DNA of 64,000 nucleotides from Pararhizobium capsulatum DSM 1112 (GTDB taxonomy: Bacteria > Pseudomonadota > Alphaproteobacteria > Rhizobiales > Rhizobiaceae): assembly GCF_030814475.1 (NCBI RefSeq), contig NZ_JAUSVF010000001.1, positions 951,001 to 1,015,000 on the forward strand. The letters are read 5' to 3'. Below the pieces are notes generated by a model. The model searched no databases. It saw only the letters and a list, made by a program, of their open reading frames with translations, and was not told the origin of the DNA. Shown here piece by piece: positions 32,836 through 42,020 of the stretch (its first letter is position 1; the number at the start of each line of letters is the position of its first letter). Made by a program: the position numbers and the translations under genes.

Positions 32836-33870
32836 ATGAGATGGAAACGCACGATCCAGCTGATGGATGTTCATGCCGAGGGAGAAATCGGCAAGGTGGC
32901 GATCGGCGGCGTGCCAAAAATCCCCGGCAACACCATCGCCGAGCAGCTCAACTACATCAACACGGTCGATGACAGCCTGCGCCGCTTTCTCTGCCTTGAG
33001 CCGCGGGCAAGCTCGATTGGCTCCGTCAACCTGCTGGTCCCACCGAAGCGGCCGGAAGCAGATGCCGGCTTCATTATCCTGCAGGCCGATCAGGCCCATG
33101 CGATGTCCGGTTCCAACTCGATCTGCGTGACGACGGCCCTGCTCGAATCCGGCATGATCGAGATGAAGGAACCCGAGACCATCGTCATGCTCGATACGGC
33201 CGCCGGTCTCGTCAAGGCGACGGCGACCTGCAAGGACGGACGTTGCGAGCGGGTGACGCTGACCATGACGCCGTCCTTCGTGCAGGAACTTGATGTCGAG
33301 CTGGATACCCCGGACTGGGGCCGTATCAAGCTCGATCTCTGCTATGGCGGCATCTTCTATGCACTGGTCGACGTTGGCCAGATCGGCACGACGATTGACA
33401 AGGCCAATGCCCGCACGCTGGTCGAGGCCGGCATGAAAATCAAGGAAATGGTCAATCGCACTATGTCCGTTGTGCATCCGGAAATTCCCGAGATCAGCGG
33501 TGTTGCCTATGTCATGTTCCGCGATACGGAGGCCGATGGCGTGGTGCGCACCTGCACGACCATGTGGCCGGGACGCGTCGATCGCTCGCCCTGCGGCACG
33601 GGCAGCTCGGCGAACCTTGCGACCTTGCATGCCCGAGGGCTCGCCAAGGTGGGCGACGTCTTCACGTCGCGCTCGATCATCGGTTCGGAATTCAAGGTCG
33701 GCCTGCAGGCGGTGACAGAGGTTGCCGGCCGGCCGGCGATCATCCCGACCATCTCCGGCCGCGGCTGGACCTTCGGCCTGCATCAGGTGGCGCTCGATCC
33801 CTTCGATCCGCTTGCCGAAGGTTTTGCGCTGACCGACACCTGGGGTCCGGAAGCCGGCAACATCCGCTAA
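32836..33870 (+). CDS. Proline racemase family, Ser/Cys type (hydroxyproline epimerase or dehydratase)
   Basis: A 344-residue member of the proline racemase superfamily. The first catalytic position, Cys in racemases (MCGHG), is Ser here (MSGSN, Ser91); the second is Cys (DRSPCGTG, Cys253). Cys/Cys members are proline racemases or 4-hydroxyproline epimerases, and Ser or Cys with Thr gives trans-3-hydroxyproline dehydratase. The Ser/Cys class has been reported with mixed or weak epimerase and dehydratase activity. The most likely role is catabolism of hydroxyprolines, feeding proline to the nearby PutA. It starts at ATG 32836, divergent from the phosphoesterase. Confidence 0.88.
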   Translation: MRWKRTIQLMDVHAEGEIGKVAIGGVPKIPGNTIAEQLNYINTVDDSLRRFLCLEPRASSIGSVNLLVPPKRPEADAGFIILQADQAHAMSGSNSICVTTALLESGMIEMKEPETIVMLDTAAGLVKATATCKDGRCERVTLTMTPSFVQELDVELDTPDWGRIKLDLCYGGIFYALVDVGQIGTTIDKANARTLVEAGMKIKEMVNRTMSVVHPEIPEISGVAYVMFRDTEADGVVRTCTTMWPGRVDRSPCGTGSSANLATLHARGLAKVGDVFTSRSIIGSEFKVGLQAVTEVAGRPAIIPTISGRGWTFGLHQVALDPFDPLAEGFALTDTWGPEAGNIR

Positions 33871-33883
33871 GCGACGAGAGCGC

Positions 33884-34795
33884 TTACTTCAGGCGAGCGG
33901 TCTTTTGCAGGACTGGAGCCGAGGCCCCATCGGCTGCAATGGCTGATGTAACGGTGTCGTCGATCATGGCGACATCCGTTGTATCGGCGGGCTGGGCTTG
34001 AAGCGAAGCAACTGCAAATTCATCGCCGGCAATCGCTGCCTTGGTCAGCAATTCGCGTGCTGCCGACAGGTCGCGCTGCACACCTTCGCCGGTTCGCAGC
34101 ATCAGCGCCAGATTGACCATGGCGTCGATATTGCCGCGGTCGGCGGCGATACGATAAAGTTTTGCGGCCTTGGCGTTGTCCTCCCGCACCAGCTTGCCCT
34201 CATCCAGCATGACGGCGAGATTGAACGCCGCAATATCGTCCTTTGCCAGAGATGCACGCTCGAACCACTGGATTGCCATGGGGGCATCAACCTTCGTGCC
34301 CACCCCGTCGCGATAGGCAACGCCGAGATTATAGGCTGCAAGGATATTGCCCGTGGCGGCCGCTTTTTCGAACAGGGTGAAAGCGGCTTCATGGTTGCCA
34401 TTCTCGTCCAGCATTACGCCATAGTTCACCATTGCGATCGCATGTCCTTCTTCGGACGCCGCTTTGAGCATCGCCATGGCCTGGCTGCGCTGTCCGGCTT
34501 TGTAAAGCACGCGGGCAAGCTGGAAGGTCTGCCTCGGTTCGGCGCCTTGCTTGTAAGCTTCGCGGCATGCGGAAAGCGCGACGCCGATGCGGATATCTTC
34601 AGTCGCAACGGGCCGAAAGCTGAAGTTGCGTTGCAGGTCGTATTCGCTGCCCGCCTCTGCGTCGCACTGTTCTGCAGGCAGCATTGCTGCTGCCCGCGCA
34701 GACGGGACGGTGATCGCGGCAAGCGAAAGCGCGCTGACGAGGCCGAGCAGCAGCGCATTGATAAGAGAAATGTGTTTTTTGGAAACCTTTTTCAT
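33884..34795 (-). CDS. Exported Sel1-repeat protein
   Basis: A 303-residue periplasmic protein. The signal peptide covers about residues 1-36 (ISLINALLLGLVSALSLAAITVPSARA). From about 90 to 270 there are five Sel1/TPR-like repeats of about 36 residues (for example AMVNYGVMLDENGNHEAAFTLFEKAAATGN and AAYNLGVAYRDGVGTKVDAPMAIQWFERA). Sel1 proteins are scaffolds for complexes. Its stop is 14 bp from the proline-racemase homologue's stop, facing it. Partner unknown; the FecR protein next door is also exported. Confidence 0.85.
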   Translation of the reverse strand: MKKVSKKHISLINALLLGLVSALSLAAITVPSARAAAMLPAEQCDAEAGSEYDLQRNFSFRPVATEDIRIGVALSACREAYKQGAEPRQTFQLARVLYKAGQRSQAMAMLKAASEEGHAIAMVNYGVMLDENGNHEAAFTLFEKAAATGNILAAYNLGVAYRDGVGTKVDAPMAIQWFERASLAKDDIAAFNLAVMLDEGKLVREDNAKAAKLYRIAADRGNIDAMVNLALMLRTGEGVQRDLSAARELLTKAAIAGDEFAVASLQAQPADTTDVAMIDDTVTSAIAADGASAPVLQKTARLK

Positions 34796-34963
34796 GGCGC
34801 TCTCCCTTGAGTTCGTGGCACCTTAGGCCGCCACGGTCCCTGCACCTGTTACGCCGGAAACAGCCACAAGCGCCGCGAAAGAGGACAAGCAACGGAGACC
34901 GGACGTCGCCTTCGGCATGAAAGCCGATGGGGAAATATCCCTCAACGCATGAAGGAGTTGAGA

Positions 34964-35602
34964 ATGACGGGGATTCATCGCAGCCACTGGCCGATCGGCC
35001 GCCGCACCTTCATCGCCGGTTGCGCCATTGCAGCAGGCGGATTGTTCGCCCTTCCAACGCGCGCCGGAACGGTGATCGGAACTGCATCCGACATTCGTGG
35101 CGTGGTAAAGCGCAAGCGCCAGCAGTCAAACGAGGGTTTGGCCACCGGTGCCGAGATCATGGAAAAAGATCTGGTGGCAACAGGCGCAGATGGCTTTGCT
35201 GACCTGAAGCTTGAAGGCGACACGCGCATTCTTCTCGGAAACCAGAGCGAGTTGCTTCTCGACAGCTTCATCGCCAATCAAGGCGGAACACTGGAGTTGG
35301 GCATGGGGCAGATGGTCTTCGACAGGCCAGAAGGTCTGCCGAAAGTCGATCTCGCTCTTCGTACGACCTTCGGCATGATCGGCGTGCGCGGCACCAAGTT
35401 CTTCTGCGGCCCAAGTCGTGGCGTTTTCGGGGTTTTCGTGGAGCATGGGCAGGTCGCCGTCGAAGGCGGCGGCGTCACCCAATTGGTTGGGCCGGGCGAG
35501 GGCGTGGAGATCGCGCATCCAGGCGAAGCGCCAAACAAGCCGGTGCTCTGGAAAGAGCCCCGCATTGTGGAAGCCTACGCAAGCGTTGGGCTCAAGAGGT
35601 AA
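34964..35602 (+). CDS. Tat-exported FecR-domain protein
   Basis: A 212-residue periplasmic protein. The N-terminus has a twin-arginine signal (IGRRTFIAGCAIAAGGLFALP). The FecR-like domain follows (GTASDIRGVVKRKRQ..., GFADLKLEGDTRILLGNQSELLLD, TLELGMGQMVFD, RTTFGMIGVRGTKFFCG), typical of stand-alone FecR proteins that bind ligands or envelope components. The ATG at 34964 has AAGGAG six bases upstream; the ATG at 34949 lacks a site. It converges with the CHASE2 cyclase gene, a recurrent pairing in alphaproteobacteria. Confidence 0.88.
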   Translation: MTGIHRSHWPIGRRTFIAGCAIAAGGLFALPTRAGTVIGTASDIRGVVKRKRQQSNEGLATGAEIMEKDLVATGADGFADLKLEGDTRILLGNQSELLLDSFIANQGGTLELGMGQMVFDRPEGLPKVDLALRTTFGMIGVRGTKFFCGPSRGVFGVFVEHGQVAVEGGGVTQLVGPGEGVEIAHPGEAPNKPVLWKEPRIVEAYASVGLKR

Positions 35603-35613
35603 GTATTGACTTA

Positions 35614-37467
35614 CTAATTGGTGGTGAAGAGCTCCATTTCGCCGAAACCACGGATTTCATGCATGCCGAGTGAGCGGAGCGGCCGGCCGCTCTCGGCGCA
35701 AGCCTGCGGGCCGATGCAGATCGCCGTGCCGAGAAACTTGTTGGCCTCCTGAAGACGGGCCGCAAGGTTGATGGCGTCGCCATGGGCCGTATAGTCCAGT
35801 TTTCCGCCGGCTCCCACTTCCCCGAGTACCGCGATGCCGGTTTCGATGCCGATGCGGGTGCGGCCGAAGTCGTATTCGACAAATCCGGCACGGGTTCGCA
35901 TCTCTTCGGTCAGCACATGAATGGCCTCGGCGCAGTCGATCGCCTTGTTGACGTGGTCCTCCAGATCTTCCGGCGCATTGAAAAAGGCATGCACCGCATC
36001 GCCGACGACCTTGTCCACCATGCCGCCATGGATGGCGACCATCGCATTGACCTCGGCGTAATAGGTATCCAGCAGGGTGACGAGATCGCGCGGCGAGAGC
36101 TTGTGGGTCAGGGTCGAGAAGCCCTCGATATCGGTGAAGAGTGCCGTGACCGGCCGCTCTTCGCTGGCGGCGGGGTTGTCGTCGGGATTGTCGATATAGC
36201 GCTCCACCACCGACTGGGGGAGGTACTGGGAAAACTTGGCGCGCGCGGTCGATTCCGAACGCCGCACGCGGGCAAACTGCAGGGTGCTCGTAACCGCAAG
36301 CACGACAAGAAGGGCAAGGCTGACGCCCGGCGCGTCGAAGAGCAGGGCATCGAGGCGGTAGAGCAGCGTGGCCGCGGCGATCGTCGACATGACGGCCAGC
36401 AGGCCGAGGATTGCGGCAGTGACCGGTCTCAGCCGGGTGGCGATCAGGGCGATGAGAAGGCCGCCGAAGAGCGCGATGGCGGCCTCAAGCAGCGGCAACC
36501 GCGCATCGCGGTGGGGAATGAAGCCGGTCAGCGCGGCATTGGCAATATCGGCATGGATCTGCACGGATGGTTCCAGCGGCATCGATGCCGTGGATCGCAG
36601 GCCACCGAGATTGGGAAGACCACTTCCAATCAGCACGATCTTGCCCGCAAGCCGCTCCTCGCCGACGCTTCCGCTCAGCACGTCGCCGGCAGAAACAGTG
36701 CGCTCCCCGATACGCGCTGCGGAGGCGGCGGCAAAGCGCATCGAGCCGTTGTCATCAAATTGAAGCAGCTTCGTTTCGAGGCGCAGCCAGGGCGGGTCTC
36801 CGCCCAGGATCGGCATGTCGTTGCCGATGCCGAGGCGTGCGGCCTCGAGTCCGAAGGCCGGATAGGCATCGTTGCCGAGGATTGAATAGGCCTGCACCCG
36901 GCGAATACGGGCGTCCGCATCGCCGACAAGAAATGCGGCGGCGGCGGAGCGGGCCGACGCCTGGAGAAAGCCGCAGGACGTTTCCGCACCATCAATGAAC
37001 CAGAACTCGGGAATCGCGATCGGTCGGCGCACCGCAACGGGTGGGACAGGAGAGGGGCGTTCCCTCATGCTGTCGGCAATGAGAAAGCCGAGGATCGTCG
37101 GGACCTTGGCGATCGCTTCCGCCAGGGCCTTGTTGGCCGGGTCATCCGCCACGCAGTCGCCGCTGAAAACGAAATCGACACCAACCACCTTCGCCTTCGC
37201 TTCAGCAGCCTTGGCGATGAGACGGGCCGTATCCGCCCGGCTCCAGGACTTGTCATCCGTGGCCAGTTGCGACTTCCGATCGACATCGATGACAACGATA
37301 TCGCTGGAAGCCGGGCCGGAGACCCATTGGGTGACGCCGTCGAAGAATTGTTCGCGCTGGGTTATCAAGAGATCGCGGCCGAAGGAAAAAAGCAGGGCGG
37401 CGGAAAGCACGCTCGCGGCGATGCCGGCATAGACGGGCTTTATCCGGGAGAGCCGCATGCTTTTCAA
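35614..37467 (-). CDS. CHASE2-domain adenylate/guanylate cyclase
   Basis: A 617-residue membrane cyclase. After an N-terminal TM (about residues 12-30), an extracytoplasmic CHASE2 sensor spans to about residue 330. Three closely spaced membrane segments follow (LLEAAIALFGGLLIALIATRL to ALLVVLAVTSTLQFA), and then a class III cyclase domain (about 425-600: ALFTDIEGFSTLTHKLSP with the metal Asp, DKVVGDAVHAFFNAP with the second metal Asp, and GIAVLGEVGAGGKLDYTAHGDAINLAARL). The TTG at 37467 is placed 7 nt after GAGGA in the end of the upstream gene; ATG 37458 is the alternative. It is co-transcribed with the Crp-type regulator. Confidence 0.92.
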   Translation of the reverse strand: MKSMRLSRIKPVYAGIAASVLSAALLFSFGRDLLITQREQFFDGVTQWVSGPASSDIVVIDVDRKSQLATDDKSWSRADTARLIAKAAEAKAKVVGVDFVFSGDCVADDPANKALAEAIAKVPTILGFLIADSMRERPSPVPPVAVRRPIAIPEFWFIDGAETSCGFLQASARSAAAAFLVGDADARIRRVQAYSILGNDAYPAFGLEAARLGIGNDMPILGGDPPWLRLETKLLQFDDNGSMRFAAASAARIGERTVSAGDVLSGSVGEERLAGKIVLIGSGLPNLGGLRSTASMPLEPSVQIHADIANAALTGFIPHRDARLPLLEAAIALFGGLLIALIATRLRPVTAAILGLLAVMSTIAAATLLYRLDALLFDAPGVSLALLVVLAVTSTLQFARVRRSESTARAKFSQYLPQSVVERYIDNPDDNPAASEERPVTALFTDIEGFSTLTHKLSPRDLVTLLDTYYAEVNAMVAIHGGMVDKVVGDAVHAFFNAPEDLEDHVNKAIDCAEAIHVLTEEMRTRAGFVEYDFGRTRIGIETGIAVLGEVGAGGKLDYTAHGDAINLAARLQEANKFLGTAICIGPQACAESGRPLRSLGMHEIRGFGEMELFTTN

Positions 37468-37470
37468 GGA

Positions 37471-38175
37471 TTATTCCTCATCGGGTTCGGCAATCCGTTG
37501 CAGGCGATCCACATGGCATTCGATGACGCCCTCATGCCGTTTGATGGCGTGGCTCTCCTCAAGCGCAAGAATAGCCCTGTTCACCTTAGGCCGGCTGGCG
37601 CCGAGAATACCGGCAATATCCGACTGGCTGAGCGTCAGGCGCAGATTGGCGATTTCCGGCAGCTCGTTGCCATGGATCTGGCGCAGTGTGGCGAGGAAGA
37701 AGCGGGCGACGCGTGCGTTGAGATCGTAGAGCGCAATGGTTTCCAGCCGCTCCGTGGTGTCGCGCAGCAGCGTGCAGAGGTACCGCATGATGGCCTCGGC
37801 GGCCGCCGGACGATGGGTGATGAACTCCATGAAGGCCTTCTTGCTGATGACATAGCCTTCCGTCGCAGTGATCGCCGTCGCGTCCGCCGAGCGCGGCTGG
37901 TCGTCCAGAACAGCCATTTCCCCGAAAAGCGCGCCGCCTTCAATATGCCGCAGCAGCAGCTCGCGACCCTGCGGTGTGATCAGGGAAAGCTTGATGCGAC
38001 CGGAAACGACAGCAATCATATAGTTGCCCTCGTCACCGCGCTGGAAGATCACGGTGCCCGCCAGCCATTTTCGATGTGCGGCAAGTAAAGCCAGCGATGC
38101 GATCGTATCCTTGTCGAATTCCTCGAAGATCGGAAAGGAACGCCAGAAGGCGGGGCTCTTGTTGATCTCACTCAT
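37471..38175 (-). CDS. Crp/Fnr-family transcriptional regulator
   Basis: A 234-residue regulator. The cNMP-binding beta-roll (about residues 15-125) contains a phosphate-binding cassette close to that of cAMP receptors (GALFGEMAVLDDQPRSADATA: Gly-Glu, Arg, Ser, Ala in the expected positions). The C-terminal winged helix is at about 165-225 (LRLTLSQSDIAGILGASRPKVNRAIL). It ends 3 bp before the cyclase start, so cyclase and receptor are made together, consistent with a local cAMP circuit. Confidence 0.92.
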   Translation of the reverse strand: MSEINKSPAFWRSFPIFEEFDKDTIASLALLAAHRKWLAGTVIFQRGDEGNYMIAVVSGRIKLSLITPQGRELLLRHIEGGALFGEMAVLDDQPRSADATAITATEGYVISKKAFMEFITHRPAAAEAIMRYLCTLLRDTTERLETIALYDLNARVARFFLATLRQIHGNELPEIANLRLTLSQSDIAGILGASRPKVNRAILALEESHAIKRHEGVIECHVDRLQRIAEPDEE

Positions 38176-38431
38176 GCAAATTCCTCGTGCGGGCGACCGT
38201 TGACTTTACAATATTTTCCATAGTCTTTTCCCGTTGCAACAGGAAATGAAGGAAAGCAAGCTTTCAGGTCACGCTATGGGCCGTCGTTCTCCAAGTACAC
38301 CAATTCACGTTGACAACCTCGGTCAATCGTTTTCAATTCGTGAACAATCTGTCTTCGGGCAGCCGGCTGGAAGAATTTGGGATTGCTGATAAATCTAGCG
38401 TCACAACGAACCCCACCGGAGACATGACCCA

Positions 38432-38815
38432 ATGCAGCAGAGCCCAATTGTCCTCGTCGGACGCATCCTTCTTTCGATCATCTTCATCCTCGCCGGCTTC
38501 GGCAAGATCACCGCACTCGGCGGCACCGCCGGCTATTTCGCCAGCATGGGTCTTCCTGCGCCGATGATCACGACGGTCGTCGTCGCCCTTGTTGAGCTTC
38601 TCGGCGGCATCGCCATCCTCGTCGGCTTCCAGACCCGCATCGCTGCCTACATCCTGGCGCTGTTCTGTGTTGCGACCGCTTTCATCGCTCACTTCAACTT
38701 TGCAGACCAGATGCAGCTGATCAACTTCCAGAAGAACCTCGCAATGGCTGGCGGTTTCCTGGTTCTGGCAGCTTTCGGCGCCGGTTCGCTGTCGATCGAC
38801 GCCCGCCGCGCCTGA
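38432..38815 (+). CDS. DoxX family membrane protein
   Basis: A 127-residue inner-membrane protein with four membrane segments (VGRILLSIIFILAGFGKI; MITTVVVALVELLGGIAILVG; IAAYILALFCVATAFIAHF; MAGGFLVLAAFGAGSLS) in the DoxX pattern. Such proteins are often linked to thiol stress or redox maintenance; no substrate is evident. It has a strong terminator just after it. Confidence 0.88.
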   Translation: MQQSPIVLVGRILLSIIFILAGFGKITALGGTAGYFASMGLPAPMITTVVVALVELLGGIAILVGFQTRIAAYILALFCVATAFIAHFNFADQMQLINFQKNLAMAGGFLVLAAFGAGSLSIDARRA

Positions 38816-38835
38816 TCCAAAGCCGATGAAAACCA

Positions 38836-38865
38836 TAAATCCCGCTGAGCAATCGGCGGGATTTA
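38836..38865. terminator. Bidirectional terminator after doxX
   Basis: The stem TAAATCCCGC with GCGGGATTTA (10 bp) and a 10-base loop lies 20 bp beyond the doxX stop. It ends 13 bp before the stop of the converging mutarotase gene, so it can serve both. Confidence 0.85.
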
Positions 38866-38878
38866 TGTTTGTATTTTC

Positions 38879-39307
38879 TTACGGATAAATCACGCCTTTG
38901 CGCAAAATGACATTGCCGTAAAGCCGCGCTTCGCTCGTTTGCACCACGGTATGGGCGGCGCGAACGCGGGGGTAAAAATCAGTGCCGAGAAGCGGCGTCA
39001 CCTTCTGACCCGGCTCGTGGCGGGCGCAGCAGGCAACGATCTCCTGATGGACGGGATTGAGGGCCTCGAGATCCTGCTTGACGGTCGCCCGGAAAATGGC
39101 GGCAGGCACGAAGTCATCGATCGGCAGCACGCTCAGGATCGCGTCAAGAACCGGGATCAGCGGATGGCCGTCAAGCCGGATGAGGCGGCGGCCATGTTCT
39201 TCGCCCGGGTAGTTCCCATCCACCAGCGCGATTTCGTCGCCGTGGCCCATGGCCCTCAAAGTGGCCAGAAGCTGTGGGCTCAAAAGCGGGTTCAGTCCCT
39301 TGAGCAT
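38879..39307 (-). CDS. RbsD/FucU-family sugar mutarotase
   Basis: A 142-residue protein of the RbsD/FucU fold, which interconverts sugar anomers (pyranose/furanose or alpha/beta). It matches FucU-like members: MLKGLNPLLSPQLLATLRAMGHGDEIALVDGNYPG, with the catalytic His in MGHGDE (about residue 22), and the C-terminal ARLYGNVILRKGVI. The start codon ATG overlaps the stop of the ROK repressor gene by one base (TGATG), so the two are co-translated. Located beside a fructose transport locus, it may act on fructose or a similar ketose; that is inference. Confidence 0.9.
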   Translation of the reverse strand: MLKGLNPLLSPQLLATLRAMGHGDEIALVDGNYPGEEHGRRLIRLDGHPLIPVLDAILSVLPIDDFVPAAIFRATVKQDLEALNPVHQEIVACCARHEPGQKVTPLLGTDFYPRVRAAHTVVQTSEARLYGNVILRKGVIYP

Positions 39308-40539
39308 CAGGCGGTCTCCTTGAAAAGCACATTGGTGTCGGTGAGATAACGCGCAAAGAGTGGCAAGCTGGCGCCGCCGATAGCGCGGGCGTGAGGACCG
39401 ACGGCGCCTTCGATGATCTCCGGCAGGAACACGCCTTCGAGGTCAAGGTCCTGCGCAGCCTTGCGCGTAGCGGCAACAAGGCGTTCGCGGACCCAGCCGG
39501 GAAATCCGCCGTCGATCACGGCGGCTCCGAAATCGACGATCGAGACAGCCGAGACGATCGCCTGCGCCAGAGCGGCGGCCGTCTGCTGTATCCAGCTTTC
39601 CAGCGGTTCACCGAAATCGATCCACTCGTCGGCCGCATACCACAGAGGTTTAGGATCGATGCCAGCATCTCGAAGCATGTTCTCAAGCACGAAGATCGAG
39701 GCGATCTTCAAAAGCTGCTGCGGCTTGCCGTTCCTGTCGGAGACCTGAAGCGGGCCGACAGCGCCCGCGGTGCCTGTCCTGCCGGAAAACAGCGAGGAAT
39801 TGAGAACAATGCCGCCGCCGATGAAGGAACCGATGTAGAAATAGACGAAATCCGGATAGCTCGAACCGACACCGAAGACGAGTTCGGCGCCGCAGGCGCT
39901 GGTGGCGTCGTTTTGCATGAAAACAGGGTGGTGGGTACGTGCAGCGACTTGCTTTTGCAGATCGTAGCCGCGCCAGGCGTCCATTTTCTCCTTCGGGGCG
40001 CCGGTTTCTTCAGCCCAGTTCCAGAGTTGGAACGGGGTGGCGATGCCGACGCCTGCAATGCGCTGACGCTGCTCATCCGTCAGCATTTTTTCCAGTTTCT
40101 GCATGCCCTCCGTGATGGAGGTCAGCAAATCATTTGGCATGGGATAGGCATATGCCCGATGCAAATGCAGACGGATATTGCCGACGAAATCCATCAGGAC
40201 CAGGTCCGCGCTGCGTCTGCCGATCTTGACGCCATAGGAGTAAACAGCCTCGGGATTGAGACGCATCGGGATGGATGGCTGGCCGACGCGCCCGCGCACG
40301 GGTTCGCCACGAATGAGAAGGCCTTCCTTCTCTAAAGCGCGCATGATCACCGTTACCGTCTGGGCAGAAAGGCCGGATCGTCTTGCAATATCGGCCTTCG
40401 ACAGACTGCCGTGCAGACGCACGAGTGACATCACGAGACGTTCATTATAGGCGCGGACTCGTGTCAGGTTTGCCCCGCCGCCGGGGTCTATGACCTCGGG
40501 CGCCGGCACTGCAGCGCCCGCTTCGGCTGGTAATGTCAT
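39307..40539 (-). CDS. frcR: ROK-family repressor, FrcR-like
   Basis: A 410-residue ROK regulator. An N-terminal winged helix (about residues 30-90: VMSLVRLHGSLSKADIARRSGLSAQTVTVIMRALEKEGLL) precedes an ROK sugar-kinase-like domain (about 95-400). The usual zinc Cys cluster of ROK is not obvious. It is divergent from frcB and corresponds in position to FrcR of Sinorhizobium, which controls frcBCAK. The ATG at 40539 has GGAGGAGACAAGGG just upstream; the longer frame (to 40629) lacks conservation. Confidence 0.82.
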   Translation of the reverse strand: MTLPAEAGAAVPAPEVIDPGGGANLTRVRAYNERLVMSLVRLHGSLSKADIARRSGLSAQTVTVIMRALEKEGLLIRGEPVRGRVGQPSIPMRLNPEAVYSYGVKIGRRSADLVLMDFVGNIRLHLHRAYAYPMPNDLLTSITEGMQKLEKMLTDEQRQRIAGVGIATPFQLWNWAEETGAPKEKMDAWRGYDLQKQVAARTHHPVFMQNDATSACGAELVFGVGSSYPDFVYFYIGSFIGGGIVLNSSLFSGRTGTAGAVGPLQVSDRNGKPQQLLKIASIFVLENMLRDAGIDPKPLWYAADEWIDFGEPLESWIQQTAAALAQAIVSAVSIVDFGAAVIDGGFPGWVRERLVAATRKAAQDLDLEGVFLPEIIEGAVGPHARAIGGASLPLFARYLTDTNVLFKETA

Positions 40540-40938
40540 GCCCTTGTCTCCTCCGTCGGCATTGTTCGTCCCCGCTCTTTGGGCGGGTTCATGCTCCTGC
40601 GACGTGCTGCGACTATATCGGTGCCGCAAGCGCGTGCGATCCCGTAGGTCGGTATAACCGCTACGTATGCCCAGGAAAATTTGACATCCGGCATTCGCCG
40701 GCCCTGGCCCTTCCTCCCTGTCCAGCCAACTGCATCAAATGCGAGCCGAATGCACAATTTTCGCGCAGAGAATGGCACATATTTTTAATAATTCAATTTG
40801 ATTTATTTATTGACAGGGTCGAAAATTAGATGTTTCTTGCTCGCCGGGAGCGTCGTTGGAGGGCAGAGGAGTGCCGTTCTCGATGCGGCCTGACGTGCCG
40901 GCTTGCCGGGACTGTTTTTCATCCTTGGGAGGATATTC
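40540..40938. promoter_or_regulatory. Divergent control region between frcR and frcB
   Basis: A 399-bp region. The right part (about 40775-40830) is strongly A/T-rich with interrupted inverted sequence (CAATTTG...TTATTG) and a TTGACA at 40810-40815, the likely frcB promoter and ROK operator area. The left side contains CCCGC/GCGGG near 40572-40588, a hairpin in the frcR leader. No ORF was found. Exact operator positions could not be fixed. Confidence 0.5.
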
Positions 40939-41964
40939 ATGAAGAAGACTATTGTTTCCGCCGCTCTCGGCGCGCTGGCGCTTGGCGTCGTATTTTCTGC
41001 CCCTGCGCAGGCAGCCGACGTTTCGGCCTGCCTGATCACCAAGACGGAGTCCAACCCGTTCTTCGTCAAGATGAAGGAAGGCGCGACTGCAAAGGCCCAG
41101 GAACTGGGTGTTACGCTCAAGGCCTATGCCGGCAAGGCGGAAGGCGACAATGAAAGCCAGGTCGCGGCGATCGAAACCTGCATTGCCGATGGCGCAAAGG
41201 GCATCCTGCTCGTTGCCACCGATACCAAGGCCATCGTTCCGACAGTAAAGAAGGCAAGAGACGCCGGGCTTGTCGTCATTGCCCTGGACACGCAGCTCGA
41301 CCCGCCGGAATCCGCGGATGCGACATTCGCGACCGACAATTTTCTGGCCGGTACCTTGATCGGCAAATGGGCGGCCGGGACACTCGGCGACAAGGCGAAG
41401 GATGCCAAAATCGGGCTTCTCGACATCAATGCGTCGCAGCCATCCGTGGACGTCCAGCGTGACCAGGGCTTCCTTACAGGCTTCGGCATTGATGTGAAGG
41501 ACGTCAAGAAGAACGGCGATGAGGATGATCCACGCATCGTCGGCAATGAATATTCCAACGCCAGCGAAGAAGGCGCCCGAACTGCCGTTGAAAACCTGCT
41601 TCAGAAGGATTCCGATCTGAACGTGGTCTACACCATCAACGAACCTGCCGCAGCAGGTGCCTATGAAGCCTTGAAGGCCGTTGGCAAGGAAAAGGACGTG
41701 CTGATCGTCTCCGTCGACGGCGGCTGCCCCGGTGTTAAAAACGTGGCTGAAGGCGTCATTGGCGCGACATCGCAGCAGTATCCGCTGATGATGGCCGCTC
41801 TCGGCGTCGAGGCGATCAAGAAGTTCGCCGACACAGGTGAATTGCCCAAGCCGACCGAAGGTAAGAACTTTTTCGATACCGGCGTTTCATTGGTGACCGA
41901 CAAGCCTGTGGCTGGTGTTGAATCGATCGATACCAAAACCGGCACGGATAAGTGCTGGGGCTGA
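40939..41964 (+). CDS. frcB: Sugar ABC transporter substrate-binding protein
   Basis: A 341-residue periplasmic binding protein of the ribose/fructose (Peripla_BP_4) class. The signal peptide occupies about residues 1-25 ([20 protein letters not shown]...AQA), followed by [20 protein letters not shown]. It matches FrcB of rhizobia in the order frcB-frcC-frcA-frcK next to a ROK regulator. The ATG at 40939 has GGGAGGATATTC upstream. A hairpin after the gene probably lowers expression of the downstream genes. Confidence 0.85.
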   Translation: MKKTIVSAALGALALGVVFSAPAQAADVSACLITKTESNPFFVKMKEGATAKAQELGVTLKAYAGKAEGDNESQVAAIETCIADGAKGILLVATDTKAIVPTVKKARDAGLVVIALDTQLDPPESADATFATDNFLAGTLIGKWAAGTLGDKAKDAKIGLLDINASQPSVDVQRDQGFLTGFGIDVKDVKKNGDEDDPRIVGNEYSNASEEGARTAVENLLQKDSDLNVVYTINEPAAAGAYEALKAVGKEKDVLIVSVDGGCPGVKNVAEGVIGATSQQYPLMMAALGVEAIKKFADTGELPKPTEGKNFFDTGVSLVTDKPVAGVESIDTKTGTDKCWG

Positions 41965-41995
41965 TGCGATAGAGATGTCCGATTGGACGGATTGG

Positions 41996-42020
41996 GAAAG
42001 GCGGCAAACTGCCGCCTTTC
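41996..42020 (+). terminator. Partial terminator between frcB and frcC
   Basis: An 11-bp stem GAAAGGCGGCA with TGCCGCCTTTC and a 3-base AAC loop, 32 bp after frcB. Such hairpins between a binding-protein gene and the permease gene usually stabilise the upstream mRNA and reduce read-through. Confidence 0.75.
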
